Shown here in pieces: positions 17,206 through 25,534 of a DNA stretch of 64,000 nt (within the stretch, counting starts at the first letter, position 1; each line of letters starts with the position of its first letter). Origin of the DNA: Leptolyngbyaceae cyanobacterium M33_DOE_097 (GTDB lineage Bacteria > Cyanobacteriota > Cyanobacteriia > Leptolyngbyales > Leptolyngbyaceae). The stretch spans positions 1 through 64,000 of the forward strand of contig DVDV01000232.1 in the NCBI GenBank assembly GCA_015296075.1, given 5' to 3'. Position numbers and translations under genes: made by a program. Under the pieces are notes generated by a model. That model was not told the origin of the DNA. It saw only the letters and a program-made list of their open reading frames with translations, and ran no database searches.

Positions 17206-18468
17206 ATGTTTTCAGCCAAACGATCGCTTTTGGGGATCCTGCTGTTAGCCATATTGACACGAATTATTTGGGCGATCGCAGTCCCCGTTGATCCCGTCTC
17301 AGATAGCAACGCCTATGACGTATTTGCCAAAAATCTTGCCAGCGGTTTTGGCTATGGTTGGCAACCTGGCAAGCCAACAGCTTATTGGCCTGTAGGGACT
17401 TCCTTTATCTATTCGCTATTTTATCGCTTACTGGGGCACTCTTATATCCCCATTGTTCTCTTTAATATCTTTCTGGCGATCATCACTATACTCACCACTA
17501 TGTACTTAGCAAACAAGTGGTTTGGTCATCGAACGGCTGTATTATCCGGTTTATTTTTAGCAATTTGGCCGGGGCAAGTGCAGTTTACCACCATACTTGC
17601 TAGTGAGCTGATCTTTACAGCACTGGTGCTGGTCGCTCTCGCAATTTGGCTAACTGAGGCGATCGCGCTGCCTATGAAAACTGTGTTGGTCGGCTGTGTA
17701 CTCGCTGGAGCCTGTTACGTCAAGCCATTAGCACTGTTAATTCCAATCCTTTTCTGGCTATTTCAGTACAGCAAAGAGCGCAAGCTTGCCAAGTCGCTTG
17801 TCTCTTTAGTCGTGATGTTGGGCCTCATGGCCGTTTTAATTGCCCCCTGGTCTTACCGTAACTACCAGGCTTTTGAGCAATTTTCTCTGATCTCAACCAA
17901 TGGTGGCGCTAACTTTTGGATGGGTAACAACCCTGACTCAACCGGAGGGTATATGCCGCTTCCCAAAGCTGTCAAAGGTATGAATGAAGCAGCGGCTAAC
18001 GATTACTTGAAAGATAGGGCGGTTCAGCACATCAAGGAAAAACCGTTGCTCTTCGTGCAGCGATCGATTAAGCGCATCTTTCAAACTTACGGGACTGAAA
18101 CCATCGGTATCGCCTGGAACGAAAAAGGATTAACATCTCGCTTTGGTCAGGCTGTATTGCTGCCTTTGAAGTTACTCAGCCAGCTATATTGGATGTTGAT
18201 GTTAGGTCTAGCATTACTGGGTGCAGGGCTGCTCTGCAAACGTTTAACTTTGTGGCAGTGGTTGACCCATCCCACCATTTTGTTATGGGGCTACTACATT
18301 GCTGTTCATGCGATCATCGTTTCTCAAGACCGTTACCACTACCCTAGCGTGCCGTTCATTGCCATTTTGGCTGGATTTAGCAGCACCTGGGCGATCGCCC
18401 GCTGGCTTCGCCGTACCCAACCTGCCATTGTCGATATCAGCGCAAAGCGTCAACAAATTTTGCGCTAA
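17206..18468 (+). CDS. GT39/ArnT-like polyprenyl-dependent glycosyltransferase
   Basis: This 420-residue integral membrane protein has about ten helices and the GT-C layout. The first loop after helix 1 has the acidic DPVSDSNAYD region expected to hold the catalytic Asp, followed by GYGWQPGKPTAYWPVG. Later helices include AVLSGLFLAIWPGQVQFTTIL. Such enzymes transfer a sugar from a polyprenyl-phosphate donor outside the membrane to protein, lipid or polysaccharide. Substrate is unknown. The divergent DPPR-like gene might supply a lipid-linked donor. Confidence 0.8.
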   Translation: MFSAKRSLLGILLLAILTRIIWAIAVPVDPVSDSNAYDVFAKNLASGFGYGWQPGKPTAYWPVGTSFIYSLFYRLLGHSYIPIVLFNIFLAIITILTTMYLANKWFGHRTAVLSGLFLAIWPGQVQFTTILASELIFTALVLVALAIWLTEAIALPMKTVLVGCVLAGACYVKPLALLIPILFWLFQYSKERKLAKSLVSLVVMLGLMAVLIAPWSYRNYQAFEQFSLISTNGGANFWMGNNPDSTGGYMPLPKAVKGMNEAAANDYLKDRAVQHIKEKPLLFVQRSIKRIFQTYGTETIGIAWNEKGLTSRFGQAVLLPLKLLSQLYWMLMLGLALLGAGLLCKRLTLWQWLTHPTILLWGYYIAVHAIIVSQDRYHYPSVPFIAILAGFSSTWAIARWLRRTQPAIVDISAKRQQILR

Positions 18469-18585
18469 CCCCTAAATACTTCATTATCTGTAACAGTCTA
18501 AACCCAGATTCAGTGCCATCTGGGCGACTCACTGCGGTAATGTGGGTAAGGTGACTTTACATACGTGGTTTAATCTTTCTGCTTT

Positions 18586-19566
18586 ATGACCCTGACGGCA
18601 ACCCCTACAGTATCCAGTTCTAAGCGTGTGATTCGGATTGGTTCGCGCAAAAGCCAGCTGGCCCTTGTTCAAACCCATTGGGTGCAAGAGCAATTGCAAA
18701 AGGCTTTCCCCGATCGCACGTTTGAAGTACACACCATGAGTACGCAAGGCGACAAGATTTTAGACGTTGCCCTGGCAAAAATTGGAGACAAGGGCCTCTT
18801 CACCAAAGAGCTTGAAGTCGGCATGGTCAATGGCGACATCGATTTTGCAGTTCACTCCCTCAAAGATTTGCCGACTCGCCTACCCGAAGGTTTGGTTTTG
18901 GGCTGTGTGACCGAACGCGAAAACCCCGCAGATGCGTTGGTTGTGCATGAGAAGCATAAAGACAAGCAGTTAGAAACGTTGCCAGAAGGAGCAGTTATTG
19001 GGACTTCTTCTCTGCGGCGGTTAGCCCAATTACGGCACCACTTCCCCCATTTGGCCTTTAAGGACGTGCGGGGCAACCTCAACACTCGCCTTGCCAAGCT
19101 AGATGCAGGTGAATATGATGCCCTGATTCTGGCAGTAGCAGGGTTAAAGCGACTCGACATGGGCGATCGCGTTCACCAAGTCATTCCAGCTGAGGTATCG
19201 CTGCATGCGGTCGGTCAAGGCGCACTGGGGATCGAATGCCGCGCTGATGACACCGAAGTTTTAGAGCTGCTGCAAGCATTGCAACACCAACCCACTGCCG
19301 ATCGCTGCTACGCTGAGCGTGCTTTTCTACGCGATTTAGAAGGCGGCTGTCAGGTGCCAATTGGGGTCACCACTGTGCTGGAGGGCGACTTGCTGACTAT
19401 TACTGGTATTGTTGCCAGCCTTGATGGACAAAACTTGGTGCAAGATACCGTCTCTGGTGCTGCTTCTGAAGCCGAAGCGTTGGGAACCGAGTTAGCCGAT
19501 CGCTTGCGTCAGCAAGGTGCCCAGAAGATTCTCGATGAGATCTTTGCAACGATTCAGCGGGACTAA
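18586..19566 (+). CDS. hemC: Hydroxymethylbilane synthase (porphobilinogen deaminase)
   Basis: This 326-residue enzyme polymerises four porphobilinogens into hydroxymethylbilane on the way to heme, chlorophyll and bilins. It has [15 protein letters not shown], catalytic D94 in HSLKDLPT, the substrate-binding [11 protein letters not shown] and VRGNLNTRL, and the cofactor-carrying C255 in [11 protein letters not shown]. The N-terminal 13 residues are an extension beyond the conserved start. A strong terminator follows the stop within 20 nt, so the gene ends its transcript. Confidence 0.97.
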   Translation: MTLTATPTVSSSKRVIRIGSRKSQLALVQTHWVQEQLQKAFPDRTFEVHTMSTQGDKILDVALAKIGDKGLFTKELEVGMVNGDIDFAVHSLKDLPTRLPEGLVLGCVTERENPADALVVHEKHKDKQLETLPEGAVIGTSSLRRLAQLRHHFPHLAFKDVRGNLNTRLAKLDAGEYDALILAVAGLKRLDMGDRVHQVIPAEVSLHAVGQGALGIECRADDTEVLELLQALQHQPTADRCYAERAFLRDLEGGCQVPIGVTTVLEGDLLTITGIVASLDGQNLVQDTVSGAASEAEALGTELADRLRQQGAQKILDEIFATIQRD

Positions 19567-19584
19567 ATTGCTACATTTTGAAGA

Positions 19585-19627
19585 AATCTCCAGGTTTGAT
19601 GACACGTCAGACCTGGAGATTTTTTTT
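19585..19627 (+). terminator. hemC terminator
   Basis: AATCTCCAGGT (19585-19595) pairs with ACCTGGAGATT (19611-19621), followed by an unbroken run of T's. It is a textbook intrinsic terminator 18 nt after the hemC stop. Confidence 0.9.
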
Positions 19628-19676
19628 GGGAAAGTCAAGCCGTTTAACCTTACGAATGTCCTGGGCGTGTTTCAAA

Positions 19677-19790
19677 GCTGGAATTTGGCCTAATTCAATT
19701 GGACTAATTCAAAAAGCACACCACAACTTAAAGAGGCAAACGACTGTTCGCCCTTATGTGTAGTGGAAGATTGCATTTAGTCTACAGTCC
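19677..19790. repeat. Dispersed repeat, copy A
   Basis: About 100 bp shared with 31842-31940. Both start GCTGGA-A/G-TTTGG, continue ACTAAT-T/C-CAAAAA, then GAGG-x-(G)CAAAC/GAACC, GTTCGCCC/GTTTGCCC and TAGTGGAA-G/A-ATTGC, and end ATTTAGTCTA-C/A-AG. Copy A carries 14 extra bases (CCTAATTCAATTGG) after the first 12. The ends GGACTAAT and ATTTAGTC are nearly inverted, so it may be a small non-autonomous element. Confidence 0.75.
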
Positions 19791-19925
19791 AATCAAAGAT
19801 GTTGGCCTTATTAACCAAGACATTTCGCGATCGGCCAACGTTCCCAGCACAAATAACGCCCGTGCAGGAGATTCACCTTACAGGTTCAGATCCATCTTAT
19901 TTATCAGATGCTTTCGTCAGGTCGT

Positions 19926-21020
19926 TTAAGGCGTACTGCTATAGGTCATACGTGGAAACGGGCGGTTGCCTCTCATTTGCCGTGCCCGTAGACGTTGACG
20001 CCAATCGCGAATGGCACTGGCTCGCCGTACTAACGGAGGCACATAACCATTCTCAAACGATTCTTGCTCTTCTCGCGTGAATGGTTTTGGATTGACATTC
20101 ATGCAGTGGGCTAAGCTATCCACATAAGGCTCTAGATCCAAAGCTCGCATCACATCCATTGCCGAGTTATAGCGATCGCACGGCGCAATTTTAAGCATGC
20201 GGCTAAGCACTTTAGCAAAGTGAGGGCTAAGCGTCACCGCATCTTGCCAGCGCACTTCACCAGAGACAAACTCATAGTCAAAATCAAGCGGCGATCGCCC
20301 CGTCAAGAGATAGAGGCAGGTCATACCCACCGCATAGATGTCACTCGAAAACACCGGACGCGAAGCCAATTGCTCTGGTGGCGCAAAACCCACCGTCCCC
20401 ACAAACTGAGTTGAGGTATTACGAGCCGTTGCGCCAGCAGTAGGTGCCAAATTTTCTTTAACCGCACCGAAGTCAATCAACACTAAGCGGCCATCATCTC
20501 GACAGCGAATGATGTTGGGCGGTTTAATATCCCGATGGATGACCCGGTTTTTGTGAACGTAGTGCAGCAGGGGCAAAAACTCTCGCAAAAATCGCTTTAC
20601 CGCCTGTTCTGAAAACGGGCCTTCGCGCTTTAGCTCTTTGACGAGCGTAGAACCGCGCACATATTCCTGCACCAAATAAAATTCACCAGCCGCCTCAAAA
20701 TAATCAAGCAACTGAGGAATTTGGGCATGGCTACCCAACAAACTTAACGTTTTTGCCTCTTGCTCAAACCGCTGGCGCGCCCGTTGCAACGAAACGGCAT
20801 CATCCACTTTGGGGCACAGTTGCTTGATCACACACAGAGGTTGACCCGGCAGACTTTCATCCCGTGCCAAAAATGTGATGCCAAAGCCGCCTCGACCTAA
20901 AATTCGCAAAATTTCGTAGCGATCGCGAAACCGCTGACCCGAACCGCACATCTGCGCCAGTAGCGTTTCGTGTAAGTCTTGCTTGCGTGAAGAAGAAAAA
21001 TCAACAACCGGAGGATTCAT
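19926..21020 (-). CDS. Serine/threonine protein kinase (Hanks type)
   Basis: A 364-residue soluble kinase. The Gly-rich loop is ILGRGGFGITFLARDE, and the ATP-anchoring Lys is in VIKQL. The catalytic loop is VIHRDIKPPNIIRC, and the Mg2+-binding DFG is in IDFGAVKE. The activation segment ends GFAPPEQLASR, and DIYAVGMTCLYLLTG marks subdomain IX. GRGGFGITFLA is the form found in the large cyanobacterial Spk family. No transmembrane helix or extra sensory domain follows; the C-terminal tail (about 300-364) is short and basic. The target is unknown. Confidence 0.93.
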   Translation of the reverse strand: MNPPVVDFSSSRKQDLHETLLAQMCGSGQRFRDRYEILRILGRGGFGITFLARDESLPGQPLCVIKQLCPKVDDAVSLQRARQRFEQEAKTLSLLGSHAQIPQLLDYFEAAGEFYLVQEYVRGSTLVKELKREGPFSEQAVKRFLREFLPLLHYVHKNRVIHRDIKPPNIIRCRDDGRLVLIDFGAVKENLAPTAGATARNTSTQFVGTVGFAPPEQLASRPVFSSDIYAVGMTCLYLLTGRSPLDFDYEFVSGEVRWQDAVTLSPHFAKVLSRMLKIAPCDRYNSAMDVMRALDLEPYVDSLAHCMNVNPKPFTREEQESFENGYVPPLVRRASAIRDWRQRLRARQMRGNRPFPRMTYSSTP

Positions 21021-21238
21021 TCAAATACCTAACGCAACCGTCTCAGAAACTCCGTTAGCTTCCAGTCTAGAGAGAATCCAACCCGTTACGGTGAAATCTT
21101 AAAATTTCGCATCCTCGTTTGGATTGGCAGAGAAACGACCCACGATGATAGGTATTGTGGATTATTTTTTCTCTAGTTACCATCCCCCATCCGGAGAAAT
21201 TTTTTAGATCTTTTTACAGAGTGATTCAAGACCTCTCC

Positions 21239-22003
21239 CTAACGAGCAAAAAGACCTGCCGTTACTAGCACGACATGCACCAGCATATGAGCTAACATTG
21301 CCGATTCTAGTCCTTTGTGCCAGTAAAGATAGCCTGCAATGAAGCCAAAAACAGCGTTAGCGATCACGACATAAACAATCACTGAGGCAGTCACTGAAGT
21401 TCCTAAACTAAACGCTAAAGGCAAATGCCCCAGCCCAAAGAGCAAGGATGAAAGAGCGATCGCGGCGACAAAGTAACTGGGGGTTGGTTTGCCGTGTCCT
21501 TTTGCAAAAATACGCCAACCGAGCCACACCAACAGCGTCATCACGCCCCAGCGCAGCAGTAACTCTTCAGTCACACCTCCATACAAAATTCGGGTTGCGA
21601 AGGAGGTATTGCCAGCCAGGGCTTCTGCTTTTGCCACAAAGTCAGGCGGTAGCACAAACCTTGCCCCCAGTTGAATTGCTAGCAGCAGAACTCCCCCCAC
21701 TAATCCACCCACCATTCCTGGCACGACTTGGGGTTGCATCGCTAATTTCAATGAAATGCCACGAGCGATCGCCTCTGCAACAGGAGCCGACAACCCGACT
21801 CTGTGAGCCAACGCAACACCCAGCCAAACCGCGATCGTTAAGAGCAGCGTTGGTTGAATCAAGCTCAGTAGTTTCAGCGCCCAGAGTGGCACTTGCAACG
21901 CATGATCAGGTGGAATTGGCAGCTCCATCCACCACAAAGAAATGATCCCCATGAGACCAACGAGCCACAAAACAGTAAATAATCGGACGGACATTCTATT
22001 CAT
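21239..22003 (-). CDS. CPBP-family (Abi/CAAX protease-like) intramembrane metalloprotease
   Basis: A 254-residue protein with seven or eight membrane helices. The three CPBP motifs are visible: EELLLRWG (the EExxxR motif), FGLGHLPLA (first His) and HMLVHVV (second His motif). These supply the zinc-binding and catalytic residues of Rce1-like glutamyl proteases. In bacteria the family includes bacteriocin self-immunity and protein-maturation members; no substrate is suggested by the neighbours. ATG codons at 22003 and 21994 are both possible. Confidence 0.85.
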   Translation of the reverse strand: MNRMSVRLFTVLWLVGLMGIISLWWMELPIPPDHALQVPLWALKLLSLIQPTLLLTIAVWLGVALAHRVGLSAPVAEAIARGISLKLAMQPQVVPGMVGGLVGGVLLLAIQLGARFVLPPDFVAKAEALAGNTSFATRILYGGVTEELLLRWGVMTLLVWLGWRIFAKGHGKPTPSYFVAAIALSSLLFGLGHLPLAFSLGTSVTASVIVYVVIANAVFGFIAGYLYWHKGLESAMLAHMLVHVVLVTAGLFAR

Positions 22004-22164
22004 CGAATTTCAGTCTGCAATTTCCGTTGCAAGTCCTAAGATAGCGATTTAGCCCCATTCTCGTCATAAAGGAACTGGGTTGATCGATGCAAAATCCAGG
22101 GGGATAGATCAGGAGCCAAACAGGTAAGCTAAGCTGATGACTGTTCTCAATTTTTGTTGTTGCG

Positions 22165-23316
22165 ATGTTACCTTTCATTCGCTCTGACTTAGCTCAGTTG
22201 ACAGCCTACACCCCCCACACGCCCGAAGGGTTGCCCCACGCTGAGCCAACTCATATTGATCACCTCGATACGAATGAAAGTCCGTTTGATTTACCAGCGG
22301 AGCTAAAGCAAAAACTGGGCTGGGCGTTTGAGCAAGAGATTCAGTCAAACCGCTACCCCGATGGAGGCCACGCAGCACTCAAGCAAGCGATCGCCCAGTA
22401 TGCAATCGCCTCAGCGCAGCTTTCAGAAACCGCTTTAAGCGCCAGCAATATCAGCGTAGGCAATGGTTCTGACGAACTGATTCGCTCACTGCTGATTGCC
22501 ACTTGTTTAAAGAATGAAGGCTCAATCTTAGTAGCAGAGCCAACCTTCTCAATGTATGGCATTTTGGCGAGAACGTTGGGCATTCCGGTTGTATCAGTCG
22601 GGCGATCGCCAGAGCGGTTTCAGATCGACCTGGATGCAGCCCAACAAGCGATTGAGCAAACCAACAATCCGCCGATCCGGGTTGTGTTTGTCGTCCACCC
22701 CAACTCGCCCACCGGCAACGCGTTAAACGAAGCCGAACTCAACTGGCTGCGGCAGCTCCCCGACTCCATCTTAATTGTGATCGACGAAGCCTACTTTGAG
22801 TTCAGTCAGACAACCACCTTGCCAGAGGCCTTGCAACGCTCGAACTGGGTACTGTTACGTACCTTTTCTAAGGCGTTTCGTCTGGCCGCCCATCGGCTTG
22901 GTTACGCGATCGCCCACCCCGACCTCATCACCACACTCGAAAAAGTCCGTCTGCCCTACAACGTACCCAGCTTTACACAAATTGCAGCGTTAACCTGCTT
23001 AGCCCACCAGCAAGAGTTGCTCACAGTGATTCCAACCATTTTGCAAGAGCGCGATCGCCTGCTTCAAGCACTGCAAACCATACCCCAACTGCAAGTCTGG
23101 CAAAGCGACGCCAATTTTATATTCGTGCGATTAAAGCCAGAAGCAAACCCCAACCCAGATGCCATGCTCACAGCCGTTCAGCAGCAACTCAAAGGGCAGG
23201 GTACGTTAATCCGTCATGTCAGTCAAGGATTACGGCTAACGGTCGGTACACCCGATGAAACAACCCGCTTAATTGAGCGCCTCACAGCCGCAATCGCCCT
23301 CATAACCGCCGCCTAA
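22165..23316 (+). CDS. hisC: Histidinol-phosphate aminotransferase
   Basis: This 383-residue class I/II PLP aminotransferase catalyses imidazole-acetol phosphate + Glu to histidinol phosphate. The substrate-binding [10 protein letters not shown], cofactor-binding [26 protein letters not shown] and the PLP lysine in [16 protein letters not shown] are all present, as is a C-terminal [16 protein letters not shown]. The second paralogue often found in bacteria could use another substrate, but HisC is the best reading. It stands alone, divergent from the CPBP gene. Confidence 0.93.
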   Translation: MLPFIRSDLAQLTAYTPHTPEGLPHAEPTHIDHLDTNESPFDLPAELKQKLGWAFEQEIQSNRYPDGGHAALKQAIAQYAIASAQLSETALSASNISVGNGSDELIRSLLIATCLKNEGSILVAEPTFSMYGILARTLGIPVVSVGRSPERFQIDLDAAQQAIEQTNNPPIRVVFVVHPNSPTGNALNEAELNWLRQLPDSILIVIDEAYFEFSQTTTLPEALQRSNWVLLRTFSKAFRLAAHRLGYAIAHPDLITTLEKVRLPYNVPSFTQIAALTCLAHQQELLTVIPTILQERDRLLQALQTIPQLQVWQSDANFIFVRLKPEANPNPDAMLTAVQQQLKGQGTLIRHVSQGLRLTVGTPDETTRLIERLTAAIALITAA

Positions 23317-23610
23317 CCTAACCCGTCCCCCCGATAAACAATCAGAGTGCTAACCTGATTATCGGCACCATATCGCTAGCTAATCATCCAACCCCCACAT
23401 GCACGACCTTGCGGGGGTTGTAGGGGAGTGAGGCCCCTACGAGCGGGGGCGCGGGGGGAAGTCCCCCGATCTTGCGGCTCCGCCGCCCCCAAATCTTCGC
23501 TTTACTCCCATCAAAAAAAGCTTTTTCAGAGAAATTTCTTCTGGAACTCAGGAGAAAAGACTTGATGTGAAATTTGCCATCTTTTGGATTGAAATCGTAT
23601 AAACAAGATT
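23317..23610. other. GC-rich palindromic patch after hisC
   Basis: Non-coding. GTAGGGG (23420-23426) and CCCCTAC (23434-23440) form a hairpin with a 7-nt loop inside a longer G/C-rich repeat-like stretch (about 23411-23490) with several nested inverted segments (GCGGGGGTT, GAGCGGGGGCG, AAGTCCCCC, GGCTCCGCCGCC). The block starts with GTAG like the REP elements elsewhere in the window. No ORF is credible. Confidence 0.55.
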
Positions 23611-23755
23611 GTTATACCAATTCTTCAAAACTGGGCTACAGATGATTATCTGTAGGGGCGTTGTCTCCGATGGAAGCGCTACGCGAACGCGAATCGCCGC
23701 TACGAGGATCTATGCTACGAGGATCTATAAATGGGATTTAGAGAATTGGTATTAC
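23611..23755. mobile_element. MITE-like element with an internal REP hairpin
   Basis: A 145-bp element bounded by inverted repeats GTTATACCAATTCTT (23611-23625) and GAGAATTGGTATTAC (23741-23755), 13 of 15 positions pairing. It contains, from 23652, the same GTAGGGGCGTTGTCTCCGAT sequence found reversed in the RAYT gene, followed by two tandem copies of the 15-mer GCTACGAGGATCTAT (23699-23713 and 23714-23728). No transposase is encoded; the short open frame across it is the translated repeat only. Confidence 0.7.
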
Positions 23756-23882
23756 ATTTTCAATCTATTACTTTTGTCAGTTGCAAACCTTTCTAAAAAT
23801 CCAACTTTTACTAAAAAAATCTGCAAAACCCATTCAAAGAGTTGTGCAGATTTAAGTTAAACCAAATTGCAACAAGAAAAAC

Positions 23883-24290
23883 CTATTCTTTCCCAGCTTC
23901 AATGGGCTCAGCAGGGGTTGTTTGGGCGATCGAGGGGGCACCGATGCCTTTAGCAACAAAGTAGTTATTAATCGCTGTGCTTGTCAAAGAAAGAATGATG
24001 GGGCCTGCAATAAATGCAATCAAACCTTTAACAACAAAACCTGGCACTAAAGCCGCAGCAAGTGAGAAACAAATCCCATTAATTACTAAGGCAAATAAAC
24101 CCAGTGTCAAAAAAGTAATTGGAAGCGAAAAGAAAGACAAAATTGGCTTAATAAACGCGTTGACTAAACCAATTACAACAGCCGCCGCGATCGCAGCTGG
24201 AAACGAAGCAAGATCTACTCCAGGAACGACCAAATCAGTGACCAAAAGGCTAAGGGCCGTCGCCAAAATGGTCAACAGGTATCCAATCAT
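23883..24290 (-). CDS. Phage-holin family 4 (YvlD-like) membrane protein
   Basis: A 135-residue protein with four hydrophobic helices. The family signs are LVVPGVDLASF, GLVNAFIKPILSFFSLPITFLTLGLF, VINGICFSLAAALVPGFVV and a final helix. Despite the family name, these are ordinary chromosomal membrane proteins of unknown function in many bacteria, not phage lysis genes. The C-terminal 20 residues are polar and acidic. A promoter region of about 340 bp lies upstream, shared with the divergent Pmp3-like gene. Confidence 0.85.
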   Translation of the reverse strand: MIGYLLTILATALSLLVTDLVVPGVDLASFPAAIAAAVVIGLVNAFIKPILSFFSLPITFLTLGLFALVINGICFSLAAALVPGFVVKGLIAFIAGPIILSLTSTAINNYFVAKGIGAPSIAQTTPAEPIEAGKE

Positions 24291-24635
24291 ACAGTTCTCC
24301 CTAAGTTATTAAGACTGTACAGATATCATTGATTCTTTTCTACCATTCTAGAAGGAAATTCAACTCCCCAACTTGAATGATTTGCGTCAGCCAAAAGCAA
24401 GAGACTGATTAATCTCTGGCAACTTGATATAGCAAGTCAAAGCCCGTCAAGCAACATTTCTCATTCAATATTTCTTAAGATTCCAAGATAGCTCCCATGA
24501 CTTTAGAGCGCGTATCTTATACTCAAAGGGTAAGCCAGCAACAAGCTTTCTCAGCGTATTTAATAACTGCATTAAAACGTTTCGCTAAAGTTTTGTTCGC
24601 TCATTTTGTCGAGTTAATTACTTGGAGTTGTAAAA

Positions 24636-24818
24636 ATGACTTTGGTAAAAATTCTTTTGGCTATCGTGTTGCCCCCTGTTGCCGTTTTTCTTTCCTACGG
24701 CTTTAGCAGCACACTCCTGATCAATATTCTGTTGACGCTTTTAGGGTGGGTGCCTGGTGCAATTCATGCAGTCTGGGCCGTTGCCAAACAAGCCGAAAAA
24801 GCAGGTCAGCATAGTTGA
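24636..24818 (+). CDS. Pmp3/YqaE family small membrane protein
   Basis: A 60-residue protein with two membrane helices. The family motif VKILLAIVLPPVAVFLSYGF is followed by LLINILLTLLGWVPGAIHAVWAV. Family members in plants and yeast respond to salt and cold stress and influence membrane potential; bacterial roles are unclear. GGAG lies about 13 nt upstream of the ATG. The preceding 345 bp on this strand are non-coding. Confidence 0.92.
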   Translation: MTLVKILLAIVLPPVAVFLSYGFSSTLLINILLTLLGWVPGAIHAVWAVAKQAEKAGQHS

Positions 24819-24859
24819 GCCAACTTACCAATTCCTCCGATTCCTCAAAGACAAAACAT

Positions 24860-24881
24860 GGCAGAGACGTGTGCCTCTGCC
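24860..24881. terminator. Hairpin between convergent genes
   Basis: GGCAGAG (24860-24866) pairs with CTCTGCC (24875-24881) midway between the convergent Pmp3-like gene and the coiled-coil gene. The T-tract is poor, so this is a candidate only. Confidence 0.4.
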
Positions 24882-24902
24882 CCTTAAACTAGCTGATTAC
24901 GG

Positions 24903-25466
24903 TTAGCGTCCCATTTGACGTTTTAGCTCTTCAAGCTCCTGCTCGGCTTCCCAGCGGCGAAACTCTTGCTCTAGCGCTTCTGGATTACGCGTTTGAGGAG
25001 TCGTGGCGCGCCAACTACCAGTCGGGGGCGCTCCACTCGCTGCGCGCGCCGTCTGCGCTTCTGAAACTTTAACCTGTACTTCTTTGCGTCGCTGTTGCAC
25101 CTGTTGTTGCAGTTCCTGGGTCTGCTGAATCCGCTGCTTGAGCATCTCCATCTGCCCCCAGAGCTGATTACCCTGCATCAACAGCTTCTCTTCATGCTTC
25201 TGGGCTGGCTCTGCCAGATCCAAACGTCCCGCAGCTTTTGCCTTTTCGATACGGCTATGCCAAAGCTGAATTTCACGCGCCACGTCTAAAATCTTGTCTT
25301 GAATTTGCCGCTCCTCTAGTTTGAGATTGGTCATCAATTGCAGCGTTTCTTCCTCTTGTTCGCGCAATTTCTGTTCGAGCGCCATCAACTCTAGATGAGG
25401 ATTTGCTCGCATGTATTCATCCAGCCGTTCTTCTAAAAAGTGGCTGAAATCATCAAAGATGCCCAT
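24903..25466 (-). CDS. Coiled-coil protein of the cyanobacterial TIGR04376 type
   Basis: A 187-residue protein, mostly charged coiled coil (about 25-135). It starts MGIFDDFSHFLEERLDEYMR and ends LKRQMGR. I recall this form as the conserved cyanobacterial family TIGR04376, whose function is unknown. There is no signal peptide or membrane segment. The Gln- and Glu-rich repeat suggests a structural or PspA-like scaffold role, but that is inference. It lies 68 bp from the 3'-adjacent GspC/PilP-like gene on the same strand, so the two may be co-transcribed. Confidence 0.75.
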   Translation of the reverse strand: MGIFDDFSHFLEERLDEYMRANPHLELMALEQKLREQEEETLQLMTNLKLEERQIQDKILDVAREIQLWHSRIEKAKAAGRLDLAEPAQKHEEKLLMQGNQLWGQMEMLKQRIQQTQELQQQVQQRRKEVQVKVSEAQTARAASGAPPTGSWRATTPQTRNPEALEQEFRRWEAEQELEELKRQMGR

Positions 25467-25534
25467 TGAGAACTCCGTGGATTTGGCTCAACGTCTCAGT
25501 CTGACAAAGCAAACATCTTAAACGTAGCAGGTCT

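Noticed and set aside
19799-20080. 93-residue plus-strand frame overlapping the 3' end of the Ser/Thr kinase gene
   Set aside because: Most of it is antisense to a clear kinase gene, and it shows no family features.
23609-23860. Open frame across the MITE-like element
   Set aside because: Its translated repeat (RGVVSDG, then ATRIY twice) is the same one seen in the RAYT linker; it is repeat DNA read in frame, with no ribosome site and no family.
24497-24706. Plus-strand frame overlapping the Pmp3-like start
   Set aside because: It runs through the promoter region and out of frame into the real gene, with no ribosome site and no family.
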